This document shows, piece after piece, positions 31,215 to 40,029 of a stretch of 64,000 nt of DNA. A program made the position numbers and the translations under genes. Each line of letters opens with the position of its first letter. Within the stretch, counting starts at the first letter, position 1. The notes under the pieces are model-generated. The model ran no database searches and was not told where the DNA came from. It saw only the letters and a program-made list of their open reading frames with translations. Source of the DNA: Thalassorhabdus alkalitolerans (GTDB lineage Bacteria; Bacillota; Bacilli; Bacillales; Marinococcaceae); the NCBI RefSeq assembly GCF_042656585.1, contig NZ_JBHSPG010000023.1; one strand, written 5' to 3'.

Positions 31215-31232
31215 TAACTAGGAGGCTAATTC

Positions 31233-32687
31233 ATGAGCACAGCAACCCAAAATCAAACTTATTTGAACTTTATTAATGGTGAATGGCAAGCATCATCCTC
31301 TGAAAAAAGTCAAGGAAGCATTAACCCTACCAACCCTGACGAAGTAGTAGGAAATTACCAGCTCTCCACTAAAGAAGACTTAAATCAAGCCATTGAAGCC
31401 GCTGATCATGCCAAAACAGCCTGGAGAAAACTAGCAGCCCCTGAAAGAGGAAACTACCTGTTTAAAATTGCAGATATTCTAGAGACAAGAGTTGATGAAA
31501 TCGCAGAAACAATGACACGGGAAATGGGAAAGACGTTTCCTGAAGCAAAAGGGGAAACCATGCGGGGAGTAGCTATCCTCAGGTATTATGCCGGAGAAGG
31601 AATGAGAAAAACAGGAGATGTCATTCCTTCCACTGACAAAGATGCGTTAATGTTTACAAAGCGATCCCCATTGGGCGTAGTGGGCGTCATTACACCATGG
31701 AACTTTCCAGTAGCGATCCCTATTTGGAAAATGGCACCTGCCTTGGTTTATGGAAATACTGTTGTATTTAAACCTGCACAAGAGGCAGCGATTACGGCCG
31801 CAAAAGTTATGGAATGCATGGCTGAAGCTAATTTGCCTCAAGGGGTAGTGAACTTCATTACCGGCTCAGGTTCAACGATTGGCCAAGGATTAGTTGACCA
31901 CCCAAAAGTGGATGGAATTACTTTTACAGGCTCCGAAAATGTAGGACGGAGAATTGGTCAAGGAGCATTGGCAAGAGGAGCAAAGTATCAGCTGGAAATG
32001 GGCGGGAAAAACCCAGTTATTGTCGCAGCAGATGCGGACCTTGACTTGGCTGTCGATGCTACGATCAGTGGAGGATTGAAATCAACCGGACAAAAATGTA
32101 CGGCAACCAGCAGGGTTATTGTCCAGAGCAGTATTTACGATGAGTTTAAAGAAAAGCTCCTGGAAAAAGTAAAACAAATTAAGGTAGGCGACGGGCTAAA
32201 AGAAGACAGCTGGATGGGGCCTTGTGCCAGCGAAAGTCAATTCAACACCGTATCTAGTTATATAGATAAAGGAAAAGAAGAAGGTGCCGTCTTGTTATAC
32301 GGCGGAGAGCCTGTGAAAGAAGAAAAAGGGTACTTTATTACGCCAGCAGTCTTTGAAAATGTTACGTCAGAGATGGCGATTGCCCAAGAGGAAATCTTTG
32401 GGCCGGTCCTCGCCCTGATGAAAGTAGAAACCATTGAAGAAGCCATTGAAGTGGCAAACGATGTAGAATTTGGACTTAGTGCTTCCATTTTCACTACCAA
32501 TATTCAAAACTTTTTATCCTTTATTGATGACATGGAAGCAGGATTGGTAAGGGTTAATGCTGAGAGTGCCGGCGTTGAACTCCAAGCTCCTTTTGGTGGG
32601 ATGAAGCGTTCAAGCTCTCATTCAAGAGAACAAGGTGAAGCTGCCATTGAATTCTTTACTTCAATAAAAACGGTGTTTGTAAAGTAA
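31233..32687 (+). CDS. 2,5-dioxopentanoate (alpha-ketoglutarate semialdehyde) dehydrogenase
   Basis: A 484-residue NAD(P)+-dependent aldehyde dehydrogenase (YcbD-like) oxidising 2,5-dioxopentanoate to 2-oxoglutarate, the last step of aldarate breakdown. Motifs are [22 protein letters not shown] (cofactor-binding turn), the general base Glu in LEMGGKNP (about 255) and the nucleophile Cys in GQKCTATSR (about 289). The ATG follows TAGGAGGC. The spacing of 18 bases to kdgD indicates one operon. A large nested hairpin closes it. Confidence 0.93.
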   Translation: MSTATQNQTYLNFINGEWQASSSEKSQGSINPTNPDEVVGNYQLSTKEDLNQAIEAADHAKTAWRKLAAPERGNYLFKIADILETRVDEIAETMTREMGKTFPEAKGETMRGVAILRYYAGEGMRKTGDVIPSTDKDALMFTKRSPLGVVGVITPWNFPVAIPIWKMAPALVYGNTVVFKPAQEAAITAAKVMECMAEANLPQGVVNFITGSGSTIGQGLVDHPKVDGITFTGSENVGRRIGQGALARGAKYQLEMGGKNPVIVAADADLDLAVDATISGGLKSTGQKCTATSRVIVQSSIYDEFKEKLLEKVKQIKVGDGLKEDSWMGPCASESQFNTVSSYIDKGKEEGAVLLYGGEPVKEEKGYFITPAVFENVTSEMAIAQEEIFGPVLALMKVETIEEAIEVANDVEFGLSASIFTTNIQNFLSFIDDMEAGLVRVNAESAGVELQAPFGGMKRSSSHSREQGEAAIEFFTSIKTVFVK

Positions 32688-32699
32688 ATGAGTGTGGCT

Positions 32700-32788
32700 C
32701 TGTTCCGAAAGCAAGGTGAGGTTCTTTAAGAACCTCACCCTATCAAATAAATTACTCCCTTTTATATAGCTTTCGGAACAGTTTTTCA
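32700..32788 (+). terminator. Nested inverted-repeat terminator before the tct operon
   Basis: A perfect 13-bp outer repeat CTGTTCCGAAAGC / GCTTTCGGAACAG (32700-32712, 32769-32781) encloses a perfect inner hairpin GGTGAGGTTCTT / AAGAACCTCACC. TTTTTC follows. The outer right arm abuts the tct promoter. Confidence 0.8.
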
Positions 32789-32813
32789 CAAACAAATGGT
32801 AAGCGTTTACAAT
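32785..32813 (+). promoter_or_regulatory. tct promoter with overlapping cre site
   Basis: TTCACA, a 17-base spacer, then TACAAT (32808-32813). GGTAAGCGTTTACA (32798-32811) fits the CcpA cre consensus TGWAANCGNTNWCA at 13 of 14 positions and overlaps the -10, so glucose repression of the transporter is likely. Confidence 0.75.
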
Positions 32814-32895
32814 TGAAGTTATATTTAAATAGTGAAAATTTGCAGGTTTACATGTATGCTTTTTGTAACCGAGATGACACAGAGGGGAGAGAGGC

Positions 32896-33459
32896 ATGAG
32901 TAATTTAAGTAATTTAATAAAGACAAAAGATTTTATCGCTGCAGTTGTATTGTTGGCTTTCTCCATTGTTATGTATTCTGCGACATTCAACTTAGGTCGT
33001 CTCACTGTTTCACAAATTGGAGCTGAATTTGCACCCAGGCTTGTTGCCATAGGAATTTTTATTTTAAGTATCATTCTCTTAATCCAAACGATAAAAGATT
33101 GGAGAATAGCATTAAAAGAAGATGAACAGGCAGTAAGTGAGGAAGGCAAGCTGGCTGAAGAAGAGGCACAAGAAGACATTGCAGAGGACATAACGGAGAG
33201 CCCGGTCTCTAATGCTGAAAGGTATAAAAATTTAGGCATGACTGTTGGGCTGATTGCTTTGTACTTCTGGCTTATGCCCATTATTGGGTTCTTGATTACT
33301 ACAGCTGTCTATTTATTTGTCCAATTTGGGCTCCTGGCTCAAAGAAAATACTGGAACATTCCATTGTTCATTATATTATCTATTGTTGTTTCTACAAGTA
33401 TCTATTATACATTTCGTTTAGGGTTTGAAGTAATGCTGCCGCGAGGCATCCTGGGATAG
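32896..33459 (+). CDS. tctB: Tripartite tricarboxylate transporter, TctB small membrane subunit
   Basis: A 187-residue TctB-type protein with four membrane helices. Two occur at the N-terminus (about 12-32 and 42-66), an acidic cytosolic loop (about 70-110, rich in Glu) follows, and two lie in the C-terminal half. It forms the secondary transporter together with TctA (large subunit) and TctC (binding protein). The ATG follows GAGGGGAGAGAGGC. It is the first gene of tctBAC, 13 bases before the TctA start, and is driven by the cre-controlled promoter. Confidence 0.88.
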   Translation: MSNLSNLIKTKDFIAAVVLLAFSIVMYSATFNLGRLTVSQIGAEFAPRLVAIGIFILSIILLIQTIKDWRIALKEDEQAVSEEGKLAEEEAQEDIAEDITESPVSNAERYKNLGMTVGLIALYFWLMPIIGFLITTAVYLFVQFGLLAQRKYWNIPLFIILSIVVSTSIYYTFRLGFEVMLPRGILG

Positions 33460-33471
33460 GAGGTGACAGAA

Positions 33472-34971
33472 ATGCTGGGTGATTTGGCTGCAGGCTTTTC
33501 TGCGATGTTTGTTCCATACAACATGATACTGATTATTATAGGGGTAGCACTTGGCTTAGTGTTTGGGTCCATCCCGGGACTGACCGCGACAATGGCTGTT
33601 GCAATATGTTTACCAATAACGTTTACAATGGATCCGGGATCTGGTATGGCTCTGCTCATGGGTCTTTATATTGGCGGGGTTTCAGGTGGTTTAATTCCAG
33701 CTATATTATTAAAACTGCCGGGTACGCCCTCTTCTATTTCAAGTACATTTGATGGGTACCCCATGGCCCAAAACGGACAAGCGGGGAAGGCCTTTGGGCT
33801 TGCTATTACGTTCTCATTTTTAGGCGGAATATTAAGTATTGCAGTATTGATACTCATATCTCCTCCTTTAGCAGATTTTGCTTTACGATTTGGTCCGATT
33901 GAATACTTTGCCATTACGATGTTTGCTTTAACTCTTATTTCGAGTTTGTCGGAAGGGTCAATTGTTAAAGGGATGCTGGCCGGGTTATTGGGTATCAGTT
34001 TAGCCATGGTAGGTTCAGCGCCAATTGATGCGTTTCCTAGATTTACATTTGGGATGGATGACTTGAATGCAGGATTCAATCTGCTTCCAGCGTTAATCGG
34101 CTTGTTTGCAGTCGGGGAAATTCTTAGAATCTCTGAGAAAAAGATTAACCCTATGGGGCAGAAAAAACTGACTCATAAAATTAAAGGGTTTGGTTTTTCA
34201 GTAGCCGAGTTTTTCAAACAAGGGTGGAACTTCTTACGTTCTGCAGTGATAGGGGTAGCGGTAGGTATTCTTCCTGGTATCGGCGGAGGAACAGCTAATA
34301 TCATTGCCTATGCGACGGCAAAGAATCAATCAAAAACACCGGAGAAGTTTGGGAAAGGATTCTCTGATGGTGTAGTAGCGTCTGAATCTTCTAATAACGC
34401 TGCAGTTGGAGGAGCTTTAGTTCCTTTAATGGCGCTTGGAATCCCAGGAGATACGGTAACCGCAATGCTGCTGGGTGGCCTTATTATACACGGCCTGCAG
34501 CCTGGTCCGATCTTCTTTGCTCAAAACACTGACATTGTTTATGGAATCTTTGCAGCTCTGATTATCGCCAATATCGCTATGATGCTGTTCCTTTTCCTAG
34601 GAATGAAGTTTTTTGTCAGAATTCTGAGTATTCATAAACATATTCTGTTGCCAATTATAGTGGTTCTATGTGCGGTAGGGGCTTTCGCTGAAAATAACCG
34701 TTTATTTGATGTAGGCGCATTATTGTTTTTCGGAATCTTAGGTTATTTATTCATTAAATTTAAGTTTCCGATTGCACCCGTCATCTTAGGGTTTATTCTC
34801 GGACCAATAGCGGAGACGAACCTTCGCAGAGGTCTTCAGCATACCGATGAAAATTTCCTGCCTTTCTTTACGGAACCTATTGCGATGGTGTTTTGGGTAA
34901 TCGCCATTGGATCTGTAGGGTTTAAGGCATGGAAAAACTATAAAAATAAAAGAATAGCAGGAGGGGTTTAA
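33472..34971 (+). CDS. tctA: Tripartite tricarboxylate transporter, TctA large subunit
   Basis: A 499-residue polytopic permease of the TctA family with about 12 helices. Family hallmarks are the repeated glycine-rich re-entrant motifs: GLVFGSIPGLTATMAVAICL with LKLPGTPSSISSTFDGYPMA in the first half, and VGILPGIGGGTANIIAYATA with LGIPGDTVTAMLLGGL in the second. It is the ion-coupled translocation subunit. The ATG at 33472 follows GGAGGTGACAGAA; an upstream GTG lies within that site. In this locus the substrate is probably glucarate or galactarate, which is inference from the neighbours. Confidence 0.93.
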   Translation: MLGDLAAGFSAMFVPYNMILIIIGVALGLVFGSIPGLTATMAVAICLPITFTMDPGSGMALLMGLYIGGVSGGLIPAILLKLPGTPSSISSTFDGYPMAQNGQAGKAFGLAITFSFLGGILSIAVLILISPPLADFALRFGPIEYFAITMFALTLISSLSEGSIVKGMLAGLLGISLAMVGSAPIDAFPRFTFGMDDLNAGFNLLPALIGLFAVGEILRISEKKINPMGQKKLTHKIKGFGFSVAEFFKQGWNFLRSAVIGVAVGILPGIGGGTANIIAYATAKNQSKTPEKFGKGFSDGVVASESSNNAAVGGALVPLMALGIPGDTVTAMLLGGLIIHGLQPGPIFFAQNTDIVYGIFAALIIANIAMMLFLFLGMKFFVRILSIHKHILLPIIVVLCAVGAFAENNRLFDVGALLFFGILGYLFIKFKFPIAPVILGFILGPIAETNLRRGLQHTDENFLPFFTEPIAMVFWVIAIGSVGFKAWKNYKNKRIAGGV

Positions 34972-36009
34972 ATGAAACTAGTCTCTTTTAAAACATTGTT
35001 ACTAGTCCTGGTGTTTTCACTTGTTACATTTTTGGCAGCTTGTGGTAACGGCGCTGACGAGACTGGCGGCGAAGAGCAAGAAAACGGCGGCGAGGATACA
35101 AACTCTGAGGATGCAGCTAATGCCAGTGGGTATCCTGAAAGTTCCATTGAAGTCGTGGTTCCTGCTGGAGCAGGTGGCGACACGGACCGCAACACAAGAA
35201 CATTAGCGAGACACCTTGAAGATGAGCTTGGAGTAAATCTCGTTGTTCAGAACGTTGAAGGTTCTGGGGGAAGTGTGGGTACAAGAGAAGTGATGCAGGC
35301 TAATGCAGATGGGTATAAGGTACTTGCATTTCATGACAGTATGCTGATTAACAGTATTTTAGGGCTTACCGAATATTCTCATCAGGAATTTGAACTTGCT
35401 GGGATCAGTGTGCAGGATCAAGGGAATGCATTCGTGGTTAGTGCCGATTCACAATTTGAAGACTTGGATGATTTAGTAGAGTATGCAAGAGAAAACCCAG
35501 GTGAGGTTTCCGTTGCTACAGAAACAGGCGCATTTACTCATTTGCAATTACTAGCTCTAGAAGAGCAAGAAGACATTGAATTTAGAATAATAGATGCAGG
35601 CGGTGCCTCAGATAAAATTACGGCTCTTCTTGGCGGACAGGTTGACGTGGTACCTACTCAGTTAGGTCTAGTAGATGAATATTTAGAAGCTGATGAAATG
35701 AGAAGTGTAGGTGTTTTGGCTGAAGAACGACTAGAACAATTCCCTGAGGAAGAAACGTTCGCAGAGCAAGGTTACGATATTGTCTTTAATAAAAACTTCA
35801 TGTGGGCCTTCCCGCCTGAAACCCCAGAAGATGTAGTGAACACGTTCGCAGATGCCATGGAAACAGTGATAGAAGAGAATGAAGATTATAGAAGTGAAGC
35901 CGAAGGACATGGGGTTACTCCAAACTTTATGGGTCCTGAAGAAGCGGAACAGCATTTAAACGATGAAAAAGATTATTATGAAAGCCTCTACGAAGCTACA
36001 GAGGAATAA
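34972..36009 (+). CDS. tctC: Tripartite tricarboxylate transporter, TctC-type solute-binding lipoprotein
   Basis: A 345-residue extracytoplasmic binding protein. The lipobox LAAC (Cys about 24) is followed by an acidic Glu/Gly linker, then the Bug/TctC fold. Motifs include IEVVVPAGAGGDTDRNTRTL (ligand-binding loop) and IDAGGASDKITALLGGQVDV. It delivers substrate to TctA/TctB. The start ATG begins directly after the tctA stop, with AGGAGGGG in the end of tctA, so the two are translationally close. A terminator follows at 36033. Confidence 0.92.
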   Translation: MKLVSFKTLLLVLVFSLVTFLAACGNGADETGGEEQENGGEDTNSEDAANASGYPESSIEVVVPAGAGGDTDRNTRTLARHLEDELGVNLVVQNVEGSGGSVGTREVMQANADGYKVLAFHDSMLINSILGLTEYSHQEFELAGISVQDQGNAFVVSADSQFEDLDDLVEYARENPGEVSVATETGAFTHLQLLALEEQEDIEFRIIDAGGASDKITALLGGQVDVVPTQLGLVDEYLEADEMRSVGVLAEERLEQFPEEETFAEQGYDIVFNKNFMWAFPPETPEDVVNTFADAMETVIEENEDYRSEAEGHGVTPNFMGPEEAEQHLNDEKDYYESLYEATEE

Positions 36010-36032
36010 GGAAAGAAACTATAACTGATGGA

Positions 36033-36066
36033 AAGACAGGGTGCGGGTGAGCACCTTGTCTTTTCT
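36033..36066 (+). terminator. Terminator after tctC
   Basis: AAGACAGGGTGC / GCACCTTGTCTT with a 6-base loop, then TTTTC. Confidence 0.85.
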
Positions 36067-36111
36067 TCTTGGCCGGTTTCCTTATACTTTCATGTAAAAG
36101 AGGGACGATTT

Positions 36112-37455
36112 ATGATACCAATGGTAAAAAGAAGTTCTATTATCATCATGTGCCTTTTATATTTTATCGCATCCTTTTCCCAATCAACTTTCATTTATTC
36201 TGTTTTATCTATTGTCATACTTCTTACGTTTTTCTTATCAATCGTTCATGCAAACAAAAAAACAATGATAATGGGCAGTGTTCTTTTTGTTGCTGGAACG
36301 GTAATCAACTTAACTGTGAATCAAGGGACGGTTATGGCTACTATTGAAGGAATGCAGCAAAACCTTCCTTTGGTGGTGCTTATGACTCTTGCCCCTTTAT
36401 TAGCTATTCCAATTACGAACAGCAGCCTCATGGGTTCAATTCAGCAGATTCTAAAACAAATGATGGATTCGCCAAACAAGTTGTTTGCCGGCCTGGCATC
36501 TTTTTTAGCTGCGATCACACCTGTCTTAAGTGTAGGGTCAGTCAAGCTGTTACATGACATCGTAAGAGAAAATAAGTTTTCCTCTGCATTTTTGGCAAGA
36601 GCCTATTTTGTTGGCTTTTCTACAGCAATGGTGTGGTCTCCTTATTTTGGTTCTGTTGCTTTGACACTGTACTATCTTAATATACCCTTTGGTGACTATA
36701 TTCTTATTGGTTTGGTGTTAGCGTTTTTACAACTGGGTGTAGGCATGCTTCTTTTCCTTTCAAGTAAGGACAAGGAGACACAGAAACTTTCCTCTCCCTC
36801 GGCAAAAATGTCAGTTTTTCCTTTGGTTAGTAAAGTGATCATTCTTCTAGGTTCACTAATAGGCATGCTCGTGGTACTGGAATCAATAACGGGTCTTCCC
36901 ATGCTGCTGCTTGTTAGCTTAACCTCGATAATCATCCCTATCTTATGGTCTCTTGGGACGAATAGTTGGAGAGTCTTCTTTTACGAAGGTAAAGCCTTTT
37001 TTAATAAGCTTGATTACGGAGTTAACACAGAAATAGTTCTTTTTCTAAGCGCTGGCCTTTTTGGAAGTGCTCTGGCTGCTTCACCGTTTTCTGTTTATAT
37101 CAGTAATGCCTTTCAGGCTCTTTCTTCCATATCATTCTTATTGGTTGGAGTAATTGTCGTGTTATTTGTGAGTCTTATGGCTTTTGTAGGCATTCATCAA
37201 ATTATTACCGTCCCTCTTTTAGCTATGCAGGTAAGCCCTGAAGCTTTAGGAGCCGATCCGATTTCATTAGCTGTTGTATTCCTCCTTGCCTGGTTCCTTT
37301 CTTCTATCTTAAGCCCTTTTAATGCTATCACCATCTTTATCTCCCAGGCTGTACACAAAGATACCATTACAGTCGGCTTTAAATGGAACGGGTCTTATGT
37401 GGCTGTTATGTTTGTTGTAGGGATGGTTTTTGTAGCCTTGCTTCATTATGGGTGA
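36112..37455 (+). CDS. Polytopic membrane transporter-like protein, unknown substrate
   Basis: A 447-residue protein with about 12 hydrophobic helices and small polar loops, resembling anion-transporter-superfamily permeases. Visible features are LAPLLAIPITNSSLMGSIQQ, the motif-like LAAITPVLSVGSVKLLHDIV, and the late SPFNAITIFISQAVH. I do not recognise a named family. The ATG at 36112 follows AGAGGGACG. It sits inside the aldarate locus after the tct terminator, so a role in aldarate or sugar-acid transport is possible. The terminator implies a weaker or separate transcript. Confidence 0.6.
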   Translation: MIPMVKRSSIIIMCLLYFIASFSQSTFIYSVLSIVILLTFFLSIVHANKKTMIMGSVLFVAGTVINLTVNQGTVMATIEGMQQNLPLVVLMTLAPLLAIPITNSSLMGSIQQILKQMMDSPNKLFAGLASFLAAITPVLSVGSVKLLHDIVRENKFSSAFLARAYFVGFSTAMVWSPYFGSVALTLYYLNIPFGDYILIGLVLAFLQLGVGMLLFLSSKDKETQKLSSPSAKMSVFPLVSKVIILLGSLIGMLVVLESITGLPMLLLVSLTSIIIPILWSLGTNSWRVFFYEGKAFFNKLDYGVNTEIVLFLSAGLFGSALAASPFSVYISNAFQALSSISFLLVGVIVVLFVSLMAFVGIHQIITVPLLAMQVSPEALGADPISLAVVFLLAWFLSSILSPFNAITIFISQAVHKDTITVGFKWNGSYVAVMFVVGMVFVALLHYG

Positions 37456-37504
37456 TCCTTTTTTACCAATCGACTGCAGGAATGTGAGGTGGAAAATAAA
37501 GAAA

Positions 37505-37542
37505 AAAAGCGGTGGGGGAAGAAATGAAGGTATGAACACCGC
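37505..37542 (+). repeat. Hairpin after the permease gene
   Basis: AAGCGGTG / CACCGCTT arms around a 22-base loop, without a T run. Confidence 0.5.
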
Positions 37543-37587
37543 TTACATAAACAATGTTTTCGTTTTCATTGCTTTTCACGGTTTTTG

Positions 37588-37630
37588 CTTAATGGAAATA
37601 ATAGGAGGATAATAAAGATATTCCATTAAG
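37588..37630 (+). repeat. 10-bp inverted repeat with an AGGAGG loop
   Basis: CTTAATGGAA (37588-37597) and TTCCATTAAG (37621-37630) are perfect inverse complements. The 23-base loop contains ATAGGAGGATAATA. It lies directly before the 32-residue gene, which has its own separate ribosome site. Confidence 0.6.
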
Positions 37631-37646
37631 AAAGAAGGGTAATAAG

Positions 37647-37745
37647 ATGAAAAGATTATTATCTCATATCATTGATATTATTAATGAAACGGTTGAGCTG
37701 AAAAGAGAAGCTGATCAATTGGTTGAGAAAAGCAAAAACCTTTAA
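37647..37745 (+). CDS. Very small helical protein (32 aa)
   Basis: GAAAGAAGGGTAATAAG precedes an ATG and 32 codons: MKRLLSHIIDIINETVELKR then EADQLVEKSKNL. The product is a single amphipathic helix. It ends before a strong nested terminator and follows the inverted repeat at 37588. The position between the aldarate permease and the sigma-54 regulator is notable, but no function is known. Confidence 0.5.
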   Translation: MKRLLSHIIDIINETVELKREADQLVEKSKNL

Positions 37746-37795
37746 TGTGAAGAGAAAAGGTTAGTTTATTATATAAGGACACCATACTGTTACTG

Positions 37796-37843
37796 AAAAA
37801 ACCTCAAATGAAGACTCTTGGTGAGTCCTTTTGAGGTTTTTTG
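37796..37843 (+). terminator. Nested terminator
   Basis: Outer AAAAAACCTCAAA / TTTGAGGTTTTTT-type stem with inner GACTC / GAGTC and a T run. It lies between convergent units. Confidence 0.9.
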
Positions 37844-37903
37844 CTTATAGAAGAGCAGAGCTAGGATGGGCAAATAAAAGAATTGTAAATTTTAGAAGAT
37901 GTA

Positions 37904-39817
37904 TTAATATGATTTTTTTACTTCAATGTTATATTTGTTTAGTTTTCGATATAAGGTGCTTCGATCAATCTGTAATAGCTTAGCGGCCTGAGATATATTG
38001 GAGTTGCACCTGGTTAAGGCTTCAACAATCCTGTCCTTTTCCGACTCAATGTCAGTGAGGCTTGATACGTCATTGTTTACTAGGTCAAATTCGTTTCCCT
38101 CTAAATATTTTCCAATTTCATAGTCGGTGATGGATTTTTCTTTCGCTATCACTGTAAGTCTTTCAATAAAATGGCCCAGCTCCCTGACATTTCCCGGCCA
38201 CTGATATTCTTTGAGCTTTTCGAGACCTGATGGAGTGATAGTAACTTCTTTATTGTGTTGTTTCGAATAGAACGATAAGAAATGCTGGCAAAGATCATTC
38301 ACGTCAGTTTTTCTTTTCCGTAAAGAAGGTATATTTACAGTTAACACTTTCAATCTATATAACAGGTCCTCTCTAAATTCCCCTTCGTTAATGAGCTTTC
38401 GTAAATTTTTATTAGTAGCTGCAATAATTCGTACATCAATAGGTAAGTACTTATCATCCCCCAGGCGCATGACCTGCTTTTCTTGAAGAACGCGAAGCAA
38501 TCGACTTTGCCCGTACTGATCCATTTCAGAGATTTCATCAAGAAAGATTGTTCCCTGGTGAGCCATTTCAAACAAACCAGGCTTCCCTTTTTTGGAAGCT
38601 CCGGTAAAAGCCCCTTCTACATAACCAAACAGTTCACTTTCTAGCAAGTTTGGAGGCAGAGCAGCACAGTTTATGGCGACAAAAGGACCGTTCTTTCGTG
38701 AGCTGCTATTATGAATACTTTGTGCAAATAACTCTTTTCCGGTCCCCGTTTCCCCTGAAATTAATACAGTAGTATCCACTGCAGCTATTTCTTTGGCAAT
38801 TCTCTTTGTTTCTTTTATTTCCTTTGAACTTCCTATGAGATCGGAAAAAACATACTTTGCATCAAGCTTCCTTTTTGTCACTTGATTTCTAATCTTTGCT
38901 TCCAGTTCTTGAATTTGCGTGATGTCCTGAAAGGTAATCATTGCCCCAACAATATGGTTATCTACAATAATCGGTGCCATATTGCATGTTAGCCAGACAT
39001 TTCTAAACTGGATTACCTGACCGATGGATTCGGTCCCTTTCGATAAACACTCATCAACATCTAGAAAGTTAAGGGAGCTATCAAATTCTTTTCCAAGGAC
39101 GTTTTCTGAGGAAATATGTAGTAGGCGCTCAGCAGTAGGGTTAAATACGTTGACGATTTTCTTGCGATCGACACTGATAATTCCTTGTACTGAATAATCA
39201 ATTAAAGCTTTAAACTTTTGGGAGCGTTCTTTTTCTATTTTTCTGGCCAGCAATATTTTTTCAGCTTCCAACAAAGCTGATTGAATGGAATAGTCGCCGG
39301 AAGTAATACGAATGGTCTTGAACCCTTGTTTTTCTGCCAAAATAGTAGATTTAATACCTCCCACGACGATATCAACATTGTTAGCAGGAATATTTTTAAT
39401 CTTTAAGGGGATATCCTCTGGTTTTTCTATTGGATAGATAGACAATTTTATATCTAAAATGTCGGAGAGAATTTCAATGTCATAAATCATATTTTGAAAG
39501 GCTAATATCGCCACTTTGGGTGTAAAGCTATTAGATAGTTGTTTTGCTTCATGAAAAACCTGGGCTAAATCTTGCCCTGTTATGGGCACTTCTACGATAG
39601 GTACATTGATGTTCAATTCTTTTAGTAAGCTTGCGGTTCCTCCTCTGCAAACAATTACGTCTGTTTCTTCGTGTTGAAGTTTCCTGGCAAGTCGGACTGC
39701 TCTGTTTAGTCTGGCTAAGTATATAGTAGTCTTTTTTTCGATCCCAAGTTCACGGATAATTTTCTTCCCTTGAATATATAGATGCTTATCCGGTGCAATA
39801 AAAGCGATTTTCCCCAC
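37904..39817 (-). CDS. Sigma-54-dependent activator with PrpR_N, PAS and AAA+ domains
   Basis: A 637-residue enhancer-binding protein. Residues 1-180 form a PrpR_N sensory domain (periplasmic-binding-like fold, for example FIAPDKHLYIQGKKIIRELG). A PAS domain follows (about 200-300; IISVDRKKIVNVFNPTAERL). The AAA+ domain (about 325-560) has Walker A GETGTGKE and the sigma-54 contact motif GAFTGA intact. A Fis-type helix-turn-helix ends the protein (NISQAAKLLQIDRSTLYRKL). The GTG at 39817 has AGGAAGGGAG eight bases upstream; a TTG 48 bases earlier lacks a site. It is divergent from a sigma-54 promoter that precedes kdgD2 and garD, its likely target. The inducer is unknown. Confidence 0.94.
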   Translation of the reverse strand: MGKIAFIAPDKHLYIQGKKIIRELGIEKKTTIYLARLNRAVRLARKLQHEETDVIVCRGGTASLLKELNINVPIVEVPITGQDLAQVFHEAKQLSNSFTPKVAILAFQNMIYDIEILSDILDIKLSIYPIEKPEDIPLKIKNIPANNVDIVVGGIKSTILAEKQGFKTIRITSGDYSIQSALLEAEKILLARKIEKERSQKFKALIDYSVQGIISVDRKKIVNVFNPTAERLLHISSENVLGKEFDSSLNFLDVDECLSKGTESIGQVIQFRNVWLTCNMAPIIVDNHIVGAMITFQDITQIQELEAKIRNQVTKRKLDAKYVFSDLIGSSKEIKETKRIAKEIAAVDTTVLISGETGTGKELFAQSIHNSSSRKNGPFVAINCAALPPNLLESELFGYVEGAFTGASKKGKPGLFEMAHQGTIFLDEISEMDQYGQSRLLRVLQEKQVMRLGDDKYLPIDVRIIAATNKNLRKLINEGEFREDLLYRLKVLTVNIPSLRKRKTDVNDLCQHFLSFYSKQHNKEVTITPSGLEKLKEYQWPGNVRELGHFIERLTVIAKEKSITDYEIGKYLEGNEFDLVNNDVSSLTDIESEKDRIVEALTRCNSNISQAAKLLQIDRSTLYRKLNKYNIEVKKSY

Positions 39818-39925
39818 CCGAATGGCTCCCTTCCTAAAGTTAGAATTATGCAACAATTGTAGCACAAATTCCTACAATCGGTGTGGTGAAGTGGTGGAGT
39901 CTCATGTAAAGGTGCTGAAATATCA

Positions 39926-39962
39926 AAGTTTCACAGAGTTGAAACTTGGCATGGTATTTGCA
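39926..39962 (+). promoter_or_regulatory. Sigma-54 promoter and overlapping inverted repeat
   Basis: TTGGCATGGTATTTGCA has GG at 39948-39949 and GC at 39960-39961, the exact GG-N10-GC spacing of -24/-12 promoters. AAGTTTCA (39926-39933) and TGAAACTT (39940-39947) form an 8-base inverted repeat whose right arm touches the -24 box. The promoter reads toward kdgD2-garD. Confidence 0.85.
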
Positions 39963-40029
39963 TTATATCTAACTACACAATTTGAGCAGGGTTGTGAATG
40001 AATAAATCTTAATAAGAGGTGCTGCTGGT

